DNA of 64,000 bases from Serinus canaria (GCF_022539315.1 NC_066338.1:4526001-4590000); one strand, 5' to 3'. Positions 32,060 to 44,631 are shown, counted from the stretch's first letter. Made by a program: numbers and translations. The notes: generated by a model not told the origin, from the letters alone.

Positions 32060-32600
32060 GGTAAAAACCATCCATCTTGACGAGGTGCCCATGGCCAAAA
32101 CTGGGATTCCACCTCCAAAACTCCATACATCCAAGGATTGCTCCCAAGTTAAAGCTGCCAACACAGACAGGTCTGGCTGCCCTTGGCCTCTTGGTAGCTG
32201 CCTCTCAGCTGCTTTCCAAACACTGGGGTTCCGTGCTTTCCTTGTTATGGAAAAGAACTTTCCATCTTTTCAGATACCCATAGCCAAAACGGGTACACCC
32301 CCTAAAAAATTCCTCTATGCAAGGGTATCTTGAAGAATAAACCTGCCGGCTCTGGCTGGCCTTGGTCTCTGGTGGTCACCCCTTCTCTACCGCTGAAACA
32401 CTGGGGCTCTGTTCCTTCATTCCTATGGAAAAGAACCAGCTTTCATGTCCAGGGACCATGACCAAAATTAGAATTTGGCCTCTCAAATTCCATTTATCCA
32501 AGGACTGCTCCCAGACAAAAGTAACCAGGGCAGACAGGCCCTGTCCTCGTTTGATTTTCTTAGACTTTGAGCTGTTTTCATTTGAAAACACTTTGGAGAG
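32060..32600. repeat. Tandem repeat of about 190 bp, three copies
   Basis: Units share 'ATGGCCAAAACTGGGATT', 'CCATACATCCAAGGATTGC', 'AACACTGGGGTTCCGTG' and 'TATGGAAAAGAAC' landmarks in the same order, diverged from each other. Open frames follow the repeat. Confidence 0.7.
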
Positions 32601-34369
32601 GGCCCAGAGATCTCCCAAAGTGGGGTTTTGAGGCCTCAGGCACATGACCACTGTATTATAAGGACAAAGGAGCTCTGTGCTCTGCACTGTGTGGTTTTCC
32701 ATCATGGAAGTGATATCCTTAGAGAAGCTGCTAGCAGTTTCATCCCTGTCTGACAAAAAACCCCAATCGGTAATTAGCTTTGAGAATTGACCATCTGTTA
32801 AACCACTAAGGAAACTGTACACAGCCCTGTGAAGACACATGTAGAAGATGAAAAAGTCTGGGAGGGTCTCTTTCCCTTCTGGCTGGCACAGAGGTACCAA
32901 GGCTGACCCAGCCCCATCTCAGCCAGGGCAGCCCAGGCGGCTCCTGCCGTGGGGCCGGGCCCCTTCCCAGGGACCCCACCAGGCCCCATCGGCTGCCGGG
33001 CAGGGCAGGGGAGGCCGCGGGGCCGAGGCCGGGCCGGGCCATGGCTGCAGTTCCAACACCTGGGCACTGCTGAGCCCTGCCCCGCTGCCAGCCCGGGCCG
33101 AGCCAGGATCCGCCGGGCCCCAGGAGCAGCCCCGGGAGGTTCTGCCACCGCTGGGGTTCACCCACAACCCCCGGGCAGGGGGAGGAGAAGCCATTGGCCC
33201 TGGCCATGCTGCTGCTGTGTTCTGGCCTGGCTGCTGAGATCCTGGCCCTGCCCCAGTGCGGCCCATCCTGACACAGCCCCAGCACAGCCGCTGCAGAAAC
33301 CTCCATGGTAAAACAGCTCCGGCCGCAAGGACTGAGCCCGGCCGGGGTCATGGAACCATCTGCAGGCCCGGGTGAGATATGAACTCTGTCAGTGCTTCCA
33401 TCCTCCCTCAAGTAAGAGAAAAGGACAAAGTGCAGGGACATAGAGGAGCAACGTGAAGACACCAAGGTCAGTGAAGAGGAAGATGAGTCCCAGATATGAG
33501 GGATGAGGAGATGCCTTGATCTTGGGGCTAAAGTCCTCTTGTAAAGCTATGAAGAAGGATGTAATTGATAGATCAGACTCTCTTTTTCCCTATAAAGCCT
33601 TGAAAAGTATGGGGAGATGACTTGTTCAGCAAAGGCTAAAGGAAGGAAATGTTGAAGTATCTGTGATCCCATGAGAAGTTTCCACAGAAAGAGAGCAGGT
33701 TGATGAGACCCTGTGCCCTCAGGGAGACAAGACCTCTGTTCCCAGAGATGAAAATTATTTCAGAAATAGATGTAGAGAACCTCTGCGCTTAAACAGAGCT
33801 ATACTAATACCCCACAAGCTGACATGGCCCATAAACACAGCTGTGGGAAAAGCTGTGAAAAATGGGAGGGACTTCACAAAGCATTCCAGGTGGCTGCTAT
33901 TCATGGAAATTAAAAGCCATGAGAGAACAGTTTTCTTGTGGAGAAGTCTCCACAACATTTACAAGAGGAACTTCTCTCCTTAAGTGAACTGAAAAAAAGG
34001 AATATCGTAGAGGTGGTAAACTGACTGAAAATTTTGATTTTGTCTCCTTACATTGTCAGTAAAAAGAAAAGGTTGTAGGGAGAGGAGAAGTGTTCTGAAA
34101 GTTTTGTTCTGATTCTTATTGCTCTTTCTTTTAGCGACTTATAATAACATTTTATTTATATCCCTTTAAAGTTCTGAGCCTACTTTGCCTTTCTCCTAAT
34201 CCTATCTCTCAACAGGAAATGACCAAGTATATTCCAGTGAGTGCACTGGTAATTAGCCAGCTCTGAACCCACCACACTTATTAATGCATTGGCCAAAACC
34301 ACTACAGAAACCTTCCTGATGAACTGAACAAGAGAAGAGGGAAATCAAGGCAGAGCCATGGTTTGTCAG
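32601..34369. other. Unassigned, with a GC-rich island at 32900-33310
   Basis: The GC-rich part has overlapping open frames on both strands (up to 219 codons at 32806-33465) without splice logic or family resemblance. The rest is non-repetitive. No gene is supported. Confidence 0.35.
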
Positions 34370-35010
34370 GACTTGTTTGATCCTAATGAGCCCTGTGGTG
34401 CATTTGGAGCTGAGCCCTTGAACCTCAGGGCCTGAGAGGAGATTGCACAAAACTTTCCAGGAGCCAAAGGCAGAAGAAACACCCAAAGTGTCTCAAGGCA
34501 TGAATGGGTCCCACTGAGGTCCATACCCAACACAGGCTCTTCATGGACTCCTTGGAGGAGAGAACTGGAGGCCAGGACTGCACAAAAACCTCTCAGAAGC
34601 TCAGTGTAGATAGGAAAATCCAAAGTACCTTTAAAACCTTGAATATCTCAAAGTATTAATGACCCCACTGAGTGTCAGTACAAAGCTCTCAAGGGACTCA
34701 TTAAAGCAGATATTTGGGGCCATGATTGGAAAAAACCTCTCCCAGAGTCTGTATCAAAAGGGAAACACAAAGTACCTGAAAAGAACTGAAGTACCTTGAA
34801 GCATTAATGAGCCCCACTGAGTGTGGTTACTGACAGAGCCTCTCCAGGGACTAATTACAGCAGATAATTGGAGGCCATGATGGCACAAACCTCTCAGAGA
34901 CTCCAAGGCAAAAGCCAAACCCAAAGTCCTTTGAAAAACCTGCAGTCCTGTGAACATGAAGGAGCCCCCAGGGCCATTGCTGAGCAAGGCTCCCCAGGGA
35001 CTCCTTCCAG
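34370..35010. repeat. Tandem repeat of about 185 bp, several copies
   Basis: Units share 'CATTAATGAGCCCCACTGAGTG', 'CTCCAGGGACT', 'GCAGAT.ATTGGAGGCCATGA' and 'AAACCTCTCAGAG' blocks. They diverge to the right near 35010. They differ from the 190 bp units at 32060 but have a similar period. Confidence 0.65.
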
Positions 35011-35639
35011 CAGATCCTTGAGGCCACTGGGATGTGGGCTAGGGGGGGATGCTGAGGGCAGGACAAGGGGCTGACAGTGCCCAGCCTGGCTGGGGCTGTG
35101 CCAGGAGGCCCCAGTGCCTGAGGACAAGGTGTCTCCTCCCAGCCCTTGGTGGCACAGACCCTGCTGTGCCCCGGAGCACCAAGACTTGGCTTCTCTTTGT
35201 CCCTGCCTGTCATCATTGCCTCCAGTTTACTGCTCTGCCTGGGGCCTGGGGACACTTTCTCAGTGGTGTCCCTCAGTGGGACCCATTAAAAGTCCAAGAA
35301 ACTTTGGAGTGTGATTCTGACTTGGAGTTCTGGAGATGTTTCTTCAGCTCCCTCTCAGGGACTGATGTTCAGGGCCTGAGCACAAAGCCCCAGAGGCTCA
35401 TTAAAGTCCTTGTGCTGTTTCTGTGCTGCTGAGCTGGGCTGGGCTCCTGGCACAGAGGCAGCTCCTGGTAACCAAGAAGAGCTTGAAAAGCACATTTCTC
35501 TTGATGAGCAGCTCTTCTGCCAGCCCGGCAGGGCTGGGGCATTGCCTGCAGCCACCCCAGGCACAGCACAGAGGCACAGAGAGCTTCAATCAGTCAGGGC
35601 TGGGAAGGTGCTGAGAAGTGCCTGGGGCACAACCACTGC

Positions 35640-35736
35640 CAGCCCTTGGCACAGGAACCTCTGGCGGCAGGACAATGCAGCTGCAGCTCCTGGAGCCATC
35701 TCCTAAAGCTGGAATATCCCAATGCCTGCAGACCCT
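35640..35736 (+). promoter_or_regulatory. Possible 5' untranslated exon of the olfactory receptor gene
   Basis: CATCTCCTAAAGCTGGAATA...GACCCT is followed by a GTGAGTAC donor at 35737. A good acceptor (TACTTTTTATACAG) ends at 36543, 23 bases before the receptor ATG. Olfactory receptor genes commonly have such an untranslated first exon. The left end is not defined. Confidence 0.35.
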
Positions 35737-36566
35737 GTGAGTACATTCTCTGATTGTGTCTTGTGCAGAGCAGCCAGGGGTGCCCAGGGCTGTCCTGCAG
35801 AGCAGGGTCCTGCAGCCCAGGGCGCTGGGCTGGGGCAGGGACTCTGCTGCCTGCCAGGGACAGCTCTCAGCCAGCCCTGGCAGCTGCTTCCAGCACTGAG
35901 GGACAAGGTCTGGGTGGGAGGAAACAGCTGGTAAGGCTTGGAAGTGTTCTCGTTGTGTGGGGAGGATGCAGCATTGTTTAGGACTGCTCCCAGCATGGCA
36001 TTTACCTGTAGAACATTTCCAAGTAGATTATACAGGAGCACAGCAAGGCTGGGGCTGCATGAAAGGGAAAATCCTACTTTTTTCATGTATCGCTCTGGGT
36101 TGTGTGGATAGGAAACTGCACATAGATATTCATCTCTCAGTTCAGGCTGAAGAAAATATGAAGTTTTCTGCAAAACTTCATATTTTCTTCCAAATCTGAG
36201 TAAACCAGGCTGTGACAGAAATCAGCACAGGGTCCCTTATAGGCAGCATCAGTGTTGCTTTTCCAGCTTATTCAGGGTTGCTCTGACGTTGCCATCAGAG
36301 CCTGCAGAGCCAGAGCTGCCCCTGGGCAGTGCCATAGGGAGGGGTATGTAGGGCAGAGCTGAGCCCCCAGGGCTGAGCTAGGCTCTGACAGCACTGGCAG
36401 GGCCCAGCCCTGGGCACAGGGAAGCAGCTGCTGGCAGGGACAGCTCCAGGCAGCAGAGCCCTGGGGGGAAACTGCCCCCAAGCTATGCTGGGATATTTAA
36501 AGTCCTCTCCAAACCCAACTTTCCTCGATTACTTTTTATACAGATCCCTATACCAAGGCAGAACAC

Positions 36567-37499
36567 ATGTTCAACAGCAGCTCCATCAGCCACTTCCTCC
36601 TGCTGGCATTGGCAGACACGCGGCAGCTGCAGCTCCTGCACTTCTGCCTCTTGCTGGGCATCTCCCTGGCTGCCCTCCTGGGCAACGGCCTCATCATCAG
36701 CGCCGTAGCCTGCGGCCACCACCTGCACATGCCCATGTTCTTCTTCCTGCTCAACCTGGCCCTCACTGACCTGGGCTCCATCTGCACCACTGTCCCCAAA
36801 GCCATGCACAATTCCCTCTGGGACACCAGGACCATCTCCTATGCAGGGTGTGCTGCTCAGGTCTTTCTGGTTTTCTTTTTTCTTGCAACAGAATTTGCCC
36901 TCCTGACCGTCATGTGCTACGACCGCTACGTGTCCATCTGCAAACCCCTGCACCACGGGACCCTCCTGGGCAGCAGAGCTTGTGCCCACATGGCAGCAGC
37001 TGCCTGGGCCAGTGCCTTTCTCAATGCTCTGCTGCAAACAGCCAATACATTTTCCCTGCCCCTGTGCCATGGCAATGCCCTGGGCCAGTTCTACTGTGAA
37101 ATCCCACAGATCCTCAAACTGTCCTGCTCCAAATCCTACATGAGGGAATTTGGGCTCATTGCTGTTAGTGCCTCTTTATCGTTTGGATGTTTTGTGTTCA
37201 TTGTTTTCTCCTATGTGCAGATCTTCAGGGCTGTGCTGAGGATCCCCTCGGAGCAGGGACGGAACAAAGCCTTTTCCACCTGCCTCCCTCACCTGGCTGT
37301 GGTTTCCCTGTTCATCACCACTGGAACATTTGCCTACCTGAAGCCCCCCTCCATCTCCTACCCATCTTTGGATCTGGCCCTGTCAGTTCTGTACTCGGTG
37401 GTGACTCCAGCCCTGAACCCCCTCATCTACAGCCTGAGGAACCAGGAGCTCAAGGCTGCAGTGAGGAGACTGATGACTGGATGGTTTCAGAAACATTAA
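36567..37499 (+). CDS. Olfactory receptor, OR14-like, intact
   Basis: A single-exon frame of 310 codons encodes a seven-helix odorant receptor, a G-protein-coupled receptor of olfactory neurons. The N-terminus carries an Asn-Ser-Ser glycosylation site. Landmarks in order are LLGNGLIISAV (TM1), MPMFFFLLNLALTDLG (TM2), the ECL1 Cys, MCYDRYVSICKPLH (end of TM3), three further Cys in the second extracellular loop, KAFSTCLPHLAVV (TM6) and NPLIYSLRNQELK (TM7). The pattern is that of the OR14 group expanded in birds. Length, start and all motifs are normal, so it is probably functional. An acceptor just upstream suggests a spliced 5' UTR. It stands alone here, with no other receptor in the window. 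Confidence 0.95.
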   Translation: MFNSSSISHFLLLALADTRQLQLLHFCLLLGISLAALLGNGLIISAVACGHHLHMPMFFFLLNLALTDLGSICTTVPKAMHNSLWDTRTISYAGCAAQVFLVFFFLATEFALLTVMCYDRYVSICKPLHHGTLLGSRACAHMAAAAWASAFLNALLQTANTFSLPLCHGNALGQFYCEIPQILKLSCSKSYMREFGLIAVSASLSFGCFVFIVFSYVQIFRAVLRIPSEQGRNKAFSTCLPHLAVVSLFITTGTFAYLKPPSISYPSLDLALSVLYSVVTPALNPLIYSLRNQELKAAVRRLMTGWFQKH

Positions 37500-38633
37500 A
37501 CTGCTGGCCAATTTCTTCCAATCTCATGTAATAAAAGTTATTATTGATACTTCTTGCTTTGGTTGTGGGGTGTTTTCTTTTGTTTTACTTTTTTCATATA
37601 GTCCGCTAAGTAAATTAATTCCTGGTGCCATTTCGCATTTTGTTTTTCTCCACCTTCCTTGTGGCCCCAGACTGTGTCTATAAGGGGCTGTGCTCTTGGT
37701 GGCTTTAAGGCAACGAAAGAATTTCTCAGCAAAGTTTTCTGCAGAGATGCCCTTGTGCTGCCTTCTCTGGAGCTGCAGCAGCAATGTCTGTGTGCAGAGC
37801 TGGGGGCAGATCAGTGCTGGCACAGCAGCTGTCCCCATCAGCAGCAGCACTTGGTGTTGCCAGTGCCCCACTGCCCTGGTGACCCTGGTGTTTCTGTAGG
37901 GTCTCAGTGCTCTCAGGGCTGGGCACAGCCTTGAGTGTGGCAGTGCCAGGGCTGCAGCAGGGACAGGCCATGGGCACTGCTGGGGCAGTGCTGACACCTC
38001 AGGCCAGGCCCTGGGGGCTCCAGGAAGGGCTAGGGGACCCCAGGGAAACCACTCAGCTTTGTCCTGGCCTCTGTAGTCAGCCAGAAAGTTTGTTCCCATC
38101 AGCTGGGAGTTTCCTGTCCCACTGCAGACGCTGTTGCTCAGAGCCAGGGCTGCCTGGCAGCCACCCCCAAACTGCCCTGAGCATTTCGTTGGCTTCACCT
38201 TTGCTTTCCTTACTCTTGCTGCTCCAAATTTCTTCCTCTTGCCCACCCCTGTTCCCTCCCCTGCAAACAGCCCATCCCTGTTTGCCCTTCCCTCTCTGGC
38301 CCCACTCCCCATAGCAGTTCCTGACTTGGCACCATGGGAACGTCCCTTGGGCAGCAGGATCATCCTACAAGTGCTGCAGGAATTGTCTGCAGGTTCCTGC
38401 AGTTCCTCCTGCTGCTCCCTTGCCAGAGGCACCCCAGGCCAGGGGGGCACATCTGGGCTGCTGTGTCTGGCTCTGGGGCTCCCTGTTCTGGGCAATGAGG
38501 AGGAGCTGCAGAGGCTCTGCAGGACTGACAGGATGGGCTTTGGGGCTGGCAGGAGAAGCTGAGGGACCTGGGCTGCTGGAGCTTCTGTAGAGGAGGCCCA
38601 GGGCTCCTCCTGCAACTGCTCCAAGGGTGGCTT
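37500..38633. other. No gene recognised downstream of the receptor
   Basis: Mid-GC sequence with open frames up to 366 codons on the minus strand (37524-38624) but no conserved motifs. ATGTAATAAAAG near 37530 could be the receptor's polyadenylation signal. Confidence 0.4.
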
Positions 38634-38945
38634 CAGAGAATCACAGAATCAGCAGGGTTGGCATCAAGTCCAACTTGTGCCCTGCCACTGCATTGTCTCT
38701 CCTGAGCCTCCTCTTCTCCAGGATAAACAACCCTAGCTCCTTCAGCTGCTCCTCACAGGGCTTTCCTCCAGTCGCCTGACATTCCTTGTTACCCTTTTCT
38801 GGACACGCTCTAGTCCCTCCATGTCCTTCCTAAATTTGGGCTGTCCAGAACTGGACACAGCACTCGAGGTGCTGCCCAACCAGTGCTGAAAACAGGGGAA
38901 GAATCACTGCCCTGCTCCTGCTGGCCACACCATTCCTGATCCATA
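38634..38945 (-). repeat. CR1 LINE 3' end
   Basis: Begins (plus strand) with the complement of the CR1 terminal ATTCTGTGATTCT and contains the well-known CR1 3' tract (CCTCTTCTCCAGGATAAACA, TTTTCTGGACACGCTC, AACTGGACACAGCACTCGAG). 5'-truncated, on the minus strand. Confidence 0.85.
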
Positions 38946-39462
38946 GGTGTGCAGGGGTTGGATGAGGGAAATGGTGGGGAGGGGTTGTGGACAAAGTCTG
39001 ATTGATTGTCAGCCATGAAGGGTCTTGATTTTCGTATCTTTTCAGACTGCATTAGAAGGTACTGGTGGTCAATATCAATTGGACATTGTTATCAATGTAT
39101 AAACAAGAAAAGAAAACAGAAAAAAACAGTTCTCTCTGCATTTTGTTCAATACAATATATTTACTTGGAATACACTTCTGAAATGTTTCTGATTGAAAAC
39201 TTATATCCATGGGCTTTTCTTTTCTGGCATTTTAAACAAATGTTTTTGAGCTTTTCGAACTAAATTCCTGAAGTGAAGAGCTCAAGAAAGAAGAGGCCTC
39301 TGGAGTAATAAAATTAATCAGCAACGTCCAAGTGGCTGAGGATCCATCCCCATCAGAGCAGCAATGAACAGAAATGGGCACAGCTTTGTGGCTGCCTGTC
39401 ATTGTTTGAGCTTGGCGCAATGCTAGTGCTCTCATGAGAATACTTCTTTCTTTGGTATCTAC
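38946..39462. other. No gene recognised
   Basis: Short AT-leaning spacer between CR1 and a solo LTR; nothing identified. Confidence 0.4.
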
Positions 39463-40709
39463 TGTGAGATGTGATCAGAGACAGAGCAGAGCAGGCTTTA
39501 ATTTAAGATTGAAAGAAAAAAAATGTATTAACTTAAAACTACAAGGAAAAAATACACAGAACACAGGACGAAAACTTTTCAAATTTCTTCTTCCTCCCCC
39601 CCACCAAATTTTTTAATTTTGTTACTACTCTTTAAATCATTGCTCTCAGTCCATCACTACTCTTTAGATAATCAATTCTCAACTCTTCCAGGAGAGAGGA
39701 GTCTTTCTTGCACCACAGACTTCCCCAGGAAACAGTTGAAACTTCTCGTGTTTCCATGTCACGTGTGGCACCGCCCGGAGAACATTTTGCCATCTTCTTC
39801 CTTCCATGTCCAGTGCTCTCACCACTGCACATGGATCAGAGCTGCTTCTAGGGTTTTTTCCCTTTAAGGATGCTTTGTCCAGTTCCAAAAAGAGCAGAGT
39901 CCCTCTCCTTTTTGGACACCTGTCCCCCCCAAATTTCACCCCCTGGGGCCGAGGGGTCTCTTGAACAGAGATCATCTTCCTCTTCCTCTTCTTCGAAGAC
40001 GGAGGGCACCACCACCACCCTCCTCACCCGTCATCTCTGTTCACACACCTCCACATCACTGCACTCTCCTGGCTCTGAGCCATCACCTCCCCCTAGAACA
40101 CAGTCTCTGTGTCACGGGAACACAAGGGGTTCTGCTGTGGCTATACAAGAAAAGTCCAGCCAAAGGCCACTCCATCATCTCCTCCCACCTAGGATTCTTC
40201 TCAACATCCTCTCAATCTCATCAACTTCAGGAGGAATCAGCATTTGCAAGGTTTCCATCCTCCCCAGAAGGGTTAAAAGTCCCAGGCTCTGCCGGTTTGG
40301 TTCATGGACTCCCACGCCTGGCTGCCCTGCCGGGCACCCCCCCCCTTCTCCTTCACGCCGGCTGCGCTATCACAGGCACCGGCTCTGGCTCTCTCCCTCT
40401 CTCCAGGGGGTGAATGGGGGATGGCTGCCCAAAGCCCTTGCAATGTTCTCCTCCACCCTTGGGCCCAGGCCTGGCCTACCTCCCTCCGGCCTCATGGCTC
40501 CCCTCCCCCCCTGCACAGCTCGAAGCCGGAGTTCCAAACCAGAACTTAAAAGGGAATTCTCCTGGGAGTTCACAGCTTTTAACCCCCTGTGTTCTCAGAG
40601 GCGTATCCATGCCCTCAGTGGACAAACCAGGTGCCAGTATTAAAATCTGAACACCGATTGGCTTGACCACACCATCACAAAAAACTTCATTTCCTCTCAA
40701 ACCACGACA
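39463..40709 (-). mobile_element. Solo LTR, about 1.25 kb, inverted partner at 42881
   Basis: On the minus strand it starts TGTCGTGGTTTGAG and ends CTGATCACATCTCACA. Its 3' half, including the GAAGACGGAGGGCACCACC tract, is repeated in opposite orientation at 42881-43693. No gag, pol or env sequence lies next to it. Confidence 0.7.
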
Positions 40710-40839
40710 ATGCAATAAAAAGAGATCCAAGATTTAGCCATGACCATGGTGATCCTAAGCACTGTCTCTTGACATGATGCCACCCACTTTGTCCCACATG
40801 GTCTTCCAGTGTCCTGGTACACTTAGGAGAAAGCAAGTG

Positions 40840-41965
40840 ATCCTCAGGGTCTGTACAGGGATCAGTACTGTGTAATATTTTTATGAATGACATGGATGAA
40901 GGGATCGAGTGCACCCTCAGCAAGTTTGCAGATGGCACCAAGCTGAGGGTGCAATGCCACACCTGAAGGACTTAATGATGCAGAGGGACCTGGACAAACT
41001 CAGGAAGTGGCCCATGGAAGCCTCATGAGGTTCAACAAGGCCAAGTGCTGATGCTGCACCTGGGTGAGGGCAACCCCCAGCATCAGTCCAGCTTGGGGGA
41101 TGAAGGGATTGAGAGCAGCCCTGCCAAGGAGGAGCTGTGGATACCGGTGGGTGGGAGCTGGACATGCCTTGGCCATGTGCACTCACCCCCAGAAACCAAC
41201 CACATCCTGGGCTGATCACACAGCGTGGGCAGAAGGACAGGGAGTTCAGGGTGAGACCTGAACATCTGCAAAGCTGTAGGCACACAGTTTGTGGTGACTG
41301 GGAGTGGGGCTGGGCCCAGCCTCATCCCACTGGGCACAGCTGTGAGCAGTACTGACAGCAATGAGCCCTGGAGTGCCCAGGGGCACTGACCAACCACCAA
41401 AGGGAGCAGAGGGCACACAGGTGCAGTGCATCAACAGGAGGACTATGAAAGGTTGGGCTGAAGGAGAAGAAGGGCAGATGCTTGCAGCCTTCTGAAGAGG
41501 TGTGGTGTTACAGTGTGTGGGTTGGAGCTTTCTGATATTGTGTGGTGATTCTCTGTGTGTGGTGGCCATCTCAACTGCGACATGTGCTGTGACACAGAGC
41601 TGCCTCCAGCCCTGGGGTCTCAGCACAGGAAGGATATGGAGCTGTTTGACCAAATCCAGAGGAGACCATGAAGATATTCCAAGAGTGGGAGCCCTCTCCT
41701 GTGAGGAAAGGGTGAGAGCTGAGGGTGGTCAGCTTAGAGAAGGAAAGGCTCCAGGGAGACCTTAGAGCCTCTTCTAGTGCCTAAAGGGCTTCCAAGAAAG
41801 ACTGAGAGGGGCTTTGGACAAGCGTCTGGAGGGCCAGGACAAACAGGGGAATGGCTTCACACTGCCAGAGGGCAGCAGGTCTTTGCCATTCAGAGGGGAT
41901 TCCATGATCCAACACAGAGCCTGGCATGGGCAGGAGGTGCTGGATCCATCTCTGCTGACCTGGCT
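40840..41965 (+). repeat. CR1 LINE fragment (end of ORF2 plus 3' UTR)
   Basis: The early part translates to the end of a CR1 reverse transcriptase ORF ([20 protein letters not shown], then a frame break). The later part carries CR1 3' UTR phrases such as AGTGCCTAAAGGGCTTCCA and GGAATGGCTTCACACTGCC. Decayed, plus strand. Confidence 0.75.
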
Positions 41966-42380
41966 GTGTGATGGGCTCCAAATGGAAGGATAAAGGGTCC
42001 TAGGCCATGGGTTTGTGTCAGGGTCTCCACGAGGAGGTGAGCAAGATGAACACAGAACAGTCCAGCACGGAGCAGGACATAAAGATGATGTGGCAAGCAC
42101 TTGGCAAGCTGAGCTGCCACCAATTCCTCCGAGAGGGAGTTGAATGCCCACCCCCTCCTCAGGGAGTCCTGATGGCAGCACGCCCCAGGGGACTGAGCAG
42201 CATGCCTGCCCGTGTCTGTGTCACACCCCTGCGAGTATGCCGGGCCCCCCAGCACCGGGACTGGTCCCAAAGGGGCGTGGCAGGGCCAGTGGAAGGCCCC
42301 GGTGCCCTTCCTGCTCAGCTCCATTGGCAGTCATGGGGGCTCATTCTGCTGCCTTGAGCAGGCAGAGCAGAGGAGCAGCT
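41966..42380. other. No gene recognised, ends at gap
   Basis: Mid-GC sequence without a recognised family; it runs into the N gap. Confidence 0.4.
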
Positions 42381-42880
42381 NNNNNNNNNNNNNNNNNNNN
42401 NNNNNNNNNNNNNNNNNNNNNNNNNNNNNNNNNNNNNNNNNNNNNNNNNNNNNNNNNNNNNNNNNNNNNNNNNNNNNNNNNNNNNNNNNNNNNNNNNNNN
42501 NNNNNNNNNNNNNNNNNNNNNNNNNNNNNNNNNNNNNNNNNNNNNNNNNNNNNNNNNNNNNNNNNNNNNNNNNNNNNNNNNNNNNNNNNNNNNNNNNNNN
42601 NNNNNNNNNNNNNNNNNNNNNNNNNNNNNNNNNNNNNNNNNNNNNNNNNNNNNNNNNNNNNNNNNNNNNNNNNNNNNNNNNNNNNNNNNNNNNNNNNNNN
42701 NNNNNNNNNNNNNNNNNNNNNNNNNNNNNNNNNNNNNNNNNNNNNNNNNNNNNNNNNNNNNNNNNNNNNNNNNNNNNNNNNNNNNNNNNNNNNNNNNNNN
42801 NNNNNNNNNNNNNNNNNNNNNNNNNNNNNNNNNNNNNNNNNNNNNNNNNNNNNNNNNNNNNNNNNNNNNNNNNNNNNNNN
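42381..42880. other. Assembly gap (500 N)
   Basis: Exactly 500 N bases, a placeholder. It hides the start of the plus-strand LTR that follows. Confidence 0.99.
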
Positions 42881-43693
42881 CCGTGTCTGTGATAGTGGCC
42901 CGGCGTGAAGGAGAAGGGGGGGGGTGCCCAGCAGGGCAGGCAGGCGTGGGAGTTGATGAAGTAAACCGGCAGAGCCTGGGACTTTTAACCCCTCTGAGGA
43001 AGATGGGAACCTTGCAAATGCAAATCCTTCCTGAAGTTGATCAGACTGAGAGATGTTGAGAAGAATTCTAGGTGGGAGGAGATGATGGAGTGGCTTTGGG
43101 CTGGACTTTTCTTGTGTAGCCACGGCAGAACCACTGGTGTTCCTGTGCCACAGAGACTGCATTCTAGGGGGAGGCGATGGCTCAGAGCCAGGAGAGTACA
43201 GTGATGTGGAGGAGTGAACAGAGACGACGGGCGAGGAGGGTGGTGGTGGTGCCCTCCGTCTTCGAAGAAGAGAAGAAGAAGAAGACGATCTCTGTTCAAG
43301 AGACCCCTCGGCCCCAGGGGGTGAAATTTGGGGGGGACAGGTGTCCCAAAAGGAGAAGGACTGTGCTCCCTTTGGAACTGGTCAAAGTATCCTTAAAATG
43401 AAAAACCCTAGAAGCAGCTCTGATCCATGTGCAGTGTGAGAGCACTGGACATGGAAGGCGTGTGGCGCAAGAGGGACTCCTCTCTTCTCGAGAGACTGAG
43501 AATCGATTGTCTGAAGGGTGGCAATGAAATTGGAAATTTGGTGGGGGGAGGAGGAAGAATTTTGGAAGGTTTTCATCTTATGTTCTATTGTGTTTTGTGT
43601 GTCTTCCTTTGTAGTTGTAGGTTAATAAATGTTTTTTTTCCTTTTAACCTTAAGTTGGAGCCTGCTTTGCTCTGTCTCTGATCATATCTCACA
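42881..43693 (+). mobile_element. Solo LTR, 3' part, inverted relative to 39463-40709
   Basis: Inverted copy of 39463-40370 or so, with an AATAAATG signal near 43623 and the same CTGATCATATCTCACA end. The 5' part falls in the gap. Confidence 0.7.
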
Positions 43694-44631
43694 GTAGGTG
43701 CCAGGGAAGTAGGTGTTCTCGTGGGGGCACTGGCATTGTGCCAGGCTCAAACCATGACAACCCCCAAGGATAACCTTCCCCCGTGGGCATTGTGGCTCCT
43801 TTGAAAGTCCAGAGCAAACAGTCAAGACACTGGCCTGAAATGTTTTCCCAGCAGGGCCACAACACATCTCGGATGGATCCACATTGTCCCTGGGGAAAGA
43901 GATGTGCAGAACCCTTCACTAATGCCCTGGAATGTCAAACAGGAATTGCAGCCATGGACAGCTCTCAGGAACCAGTTCACTGTGGATTTTCTTTCCTGGA
44001 GAGCCCAAGATGTCTGAATGTCCTCCTGGTGCCTCAGGGCCTGGGTAAACAGGGCTTGTCAGAGATGCTGGCAGGGCACCAACGCCCCTCCTCCTCACAG
44101 GGCACCTCTGTTACCCCAATTAGCTCAGAGCGTGGGGACAGGTCCCCAGTTCCCCATGTCCCTGGGGATGGGCACATCCTGCTCAGGGCCAGTGCTGGCC
44201 TGGGCCCAGAGCCAGGGCCATGACCCAGGTGCTCTGGGAGGGCTCCGTGGCTGCAGGTGTGACAAGATGAAGGATAGGGCAGGGATAGGCATATTCCCCT
44301 CTGGAAAGTGCTTTGGAGAGGGAGATTGGAGGGGTTTGGCATCTGCAGGGAAAGGAATATCAGGATGTATGGATGTGGGAATTGTCACTCCCCAACCCTC
44401 AGCCTTGTCTGCAGGTGGTCAGCATTGCCCAGTGCTCCCCAGGGTCTGCAGTGACTGAGATGCCAATCACCCACCTGATCACATGTCCCTTGTTCCCCTT
44501 GCTCTCCCACATGGTGGGTTTGGGGCCAGGCTCAGCTCTGGGGTGTCCCCCAGGGAAAGCTCTGGGAGGGGAAGGGCAGCAGGAGATACGGGAATCTGTC
44601 ACTGGGGGTATTGGAGAATGGATTGTGTTGG
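43694..44631. other. No gene recognised
   Basis: Non-repetitive mid-GC DNA; open frames of 108-146 codons on both strands overlap one another and show no motif. Confidence 0.4.

Noticed and set aside
32806..33465. 219-codon minus-strand open frame in a GC-rich island
   Set aside because: No family resemblance, no splice context, and overlapping open frames on both strands.
37524..38624. 366-codon minus-strand open frame downstream of the olfactory receptor
   Set aside because: No domain, low-complexity composition, and no support beyond length.
42144..43162. Open frames of 226-273 codons through X residues
   Set aside because: They cross the second N gap.
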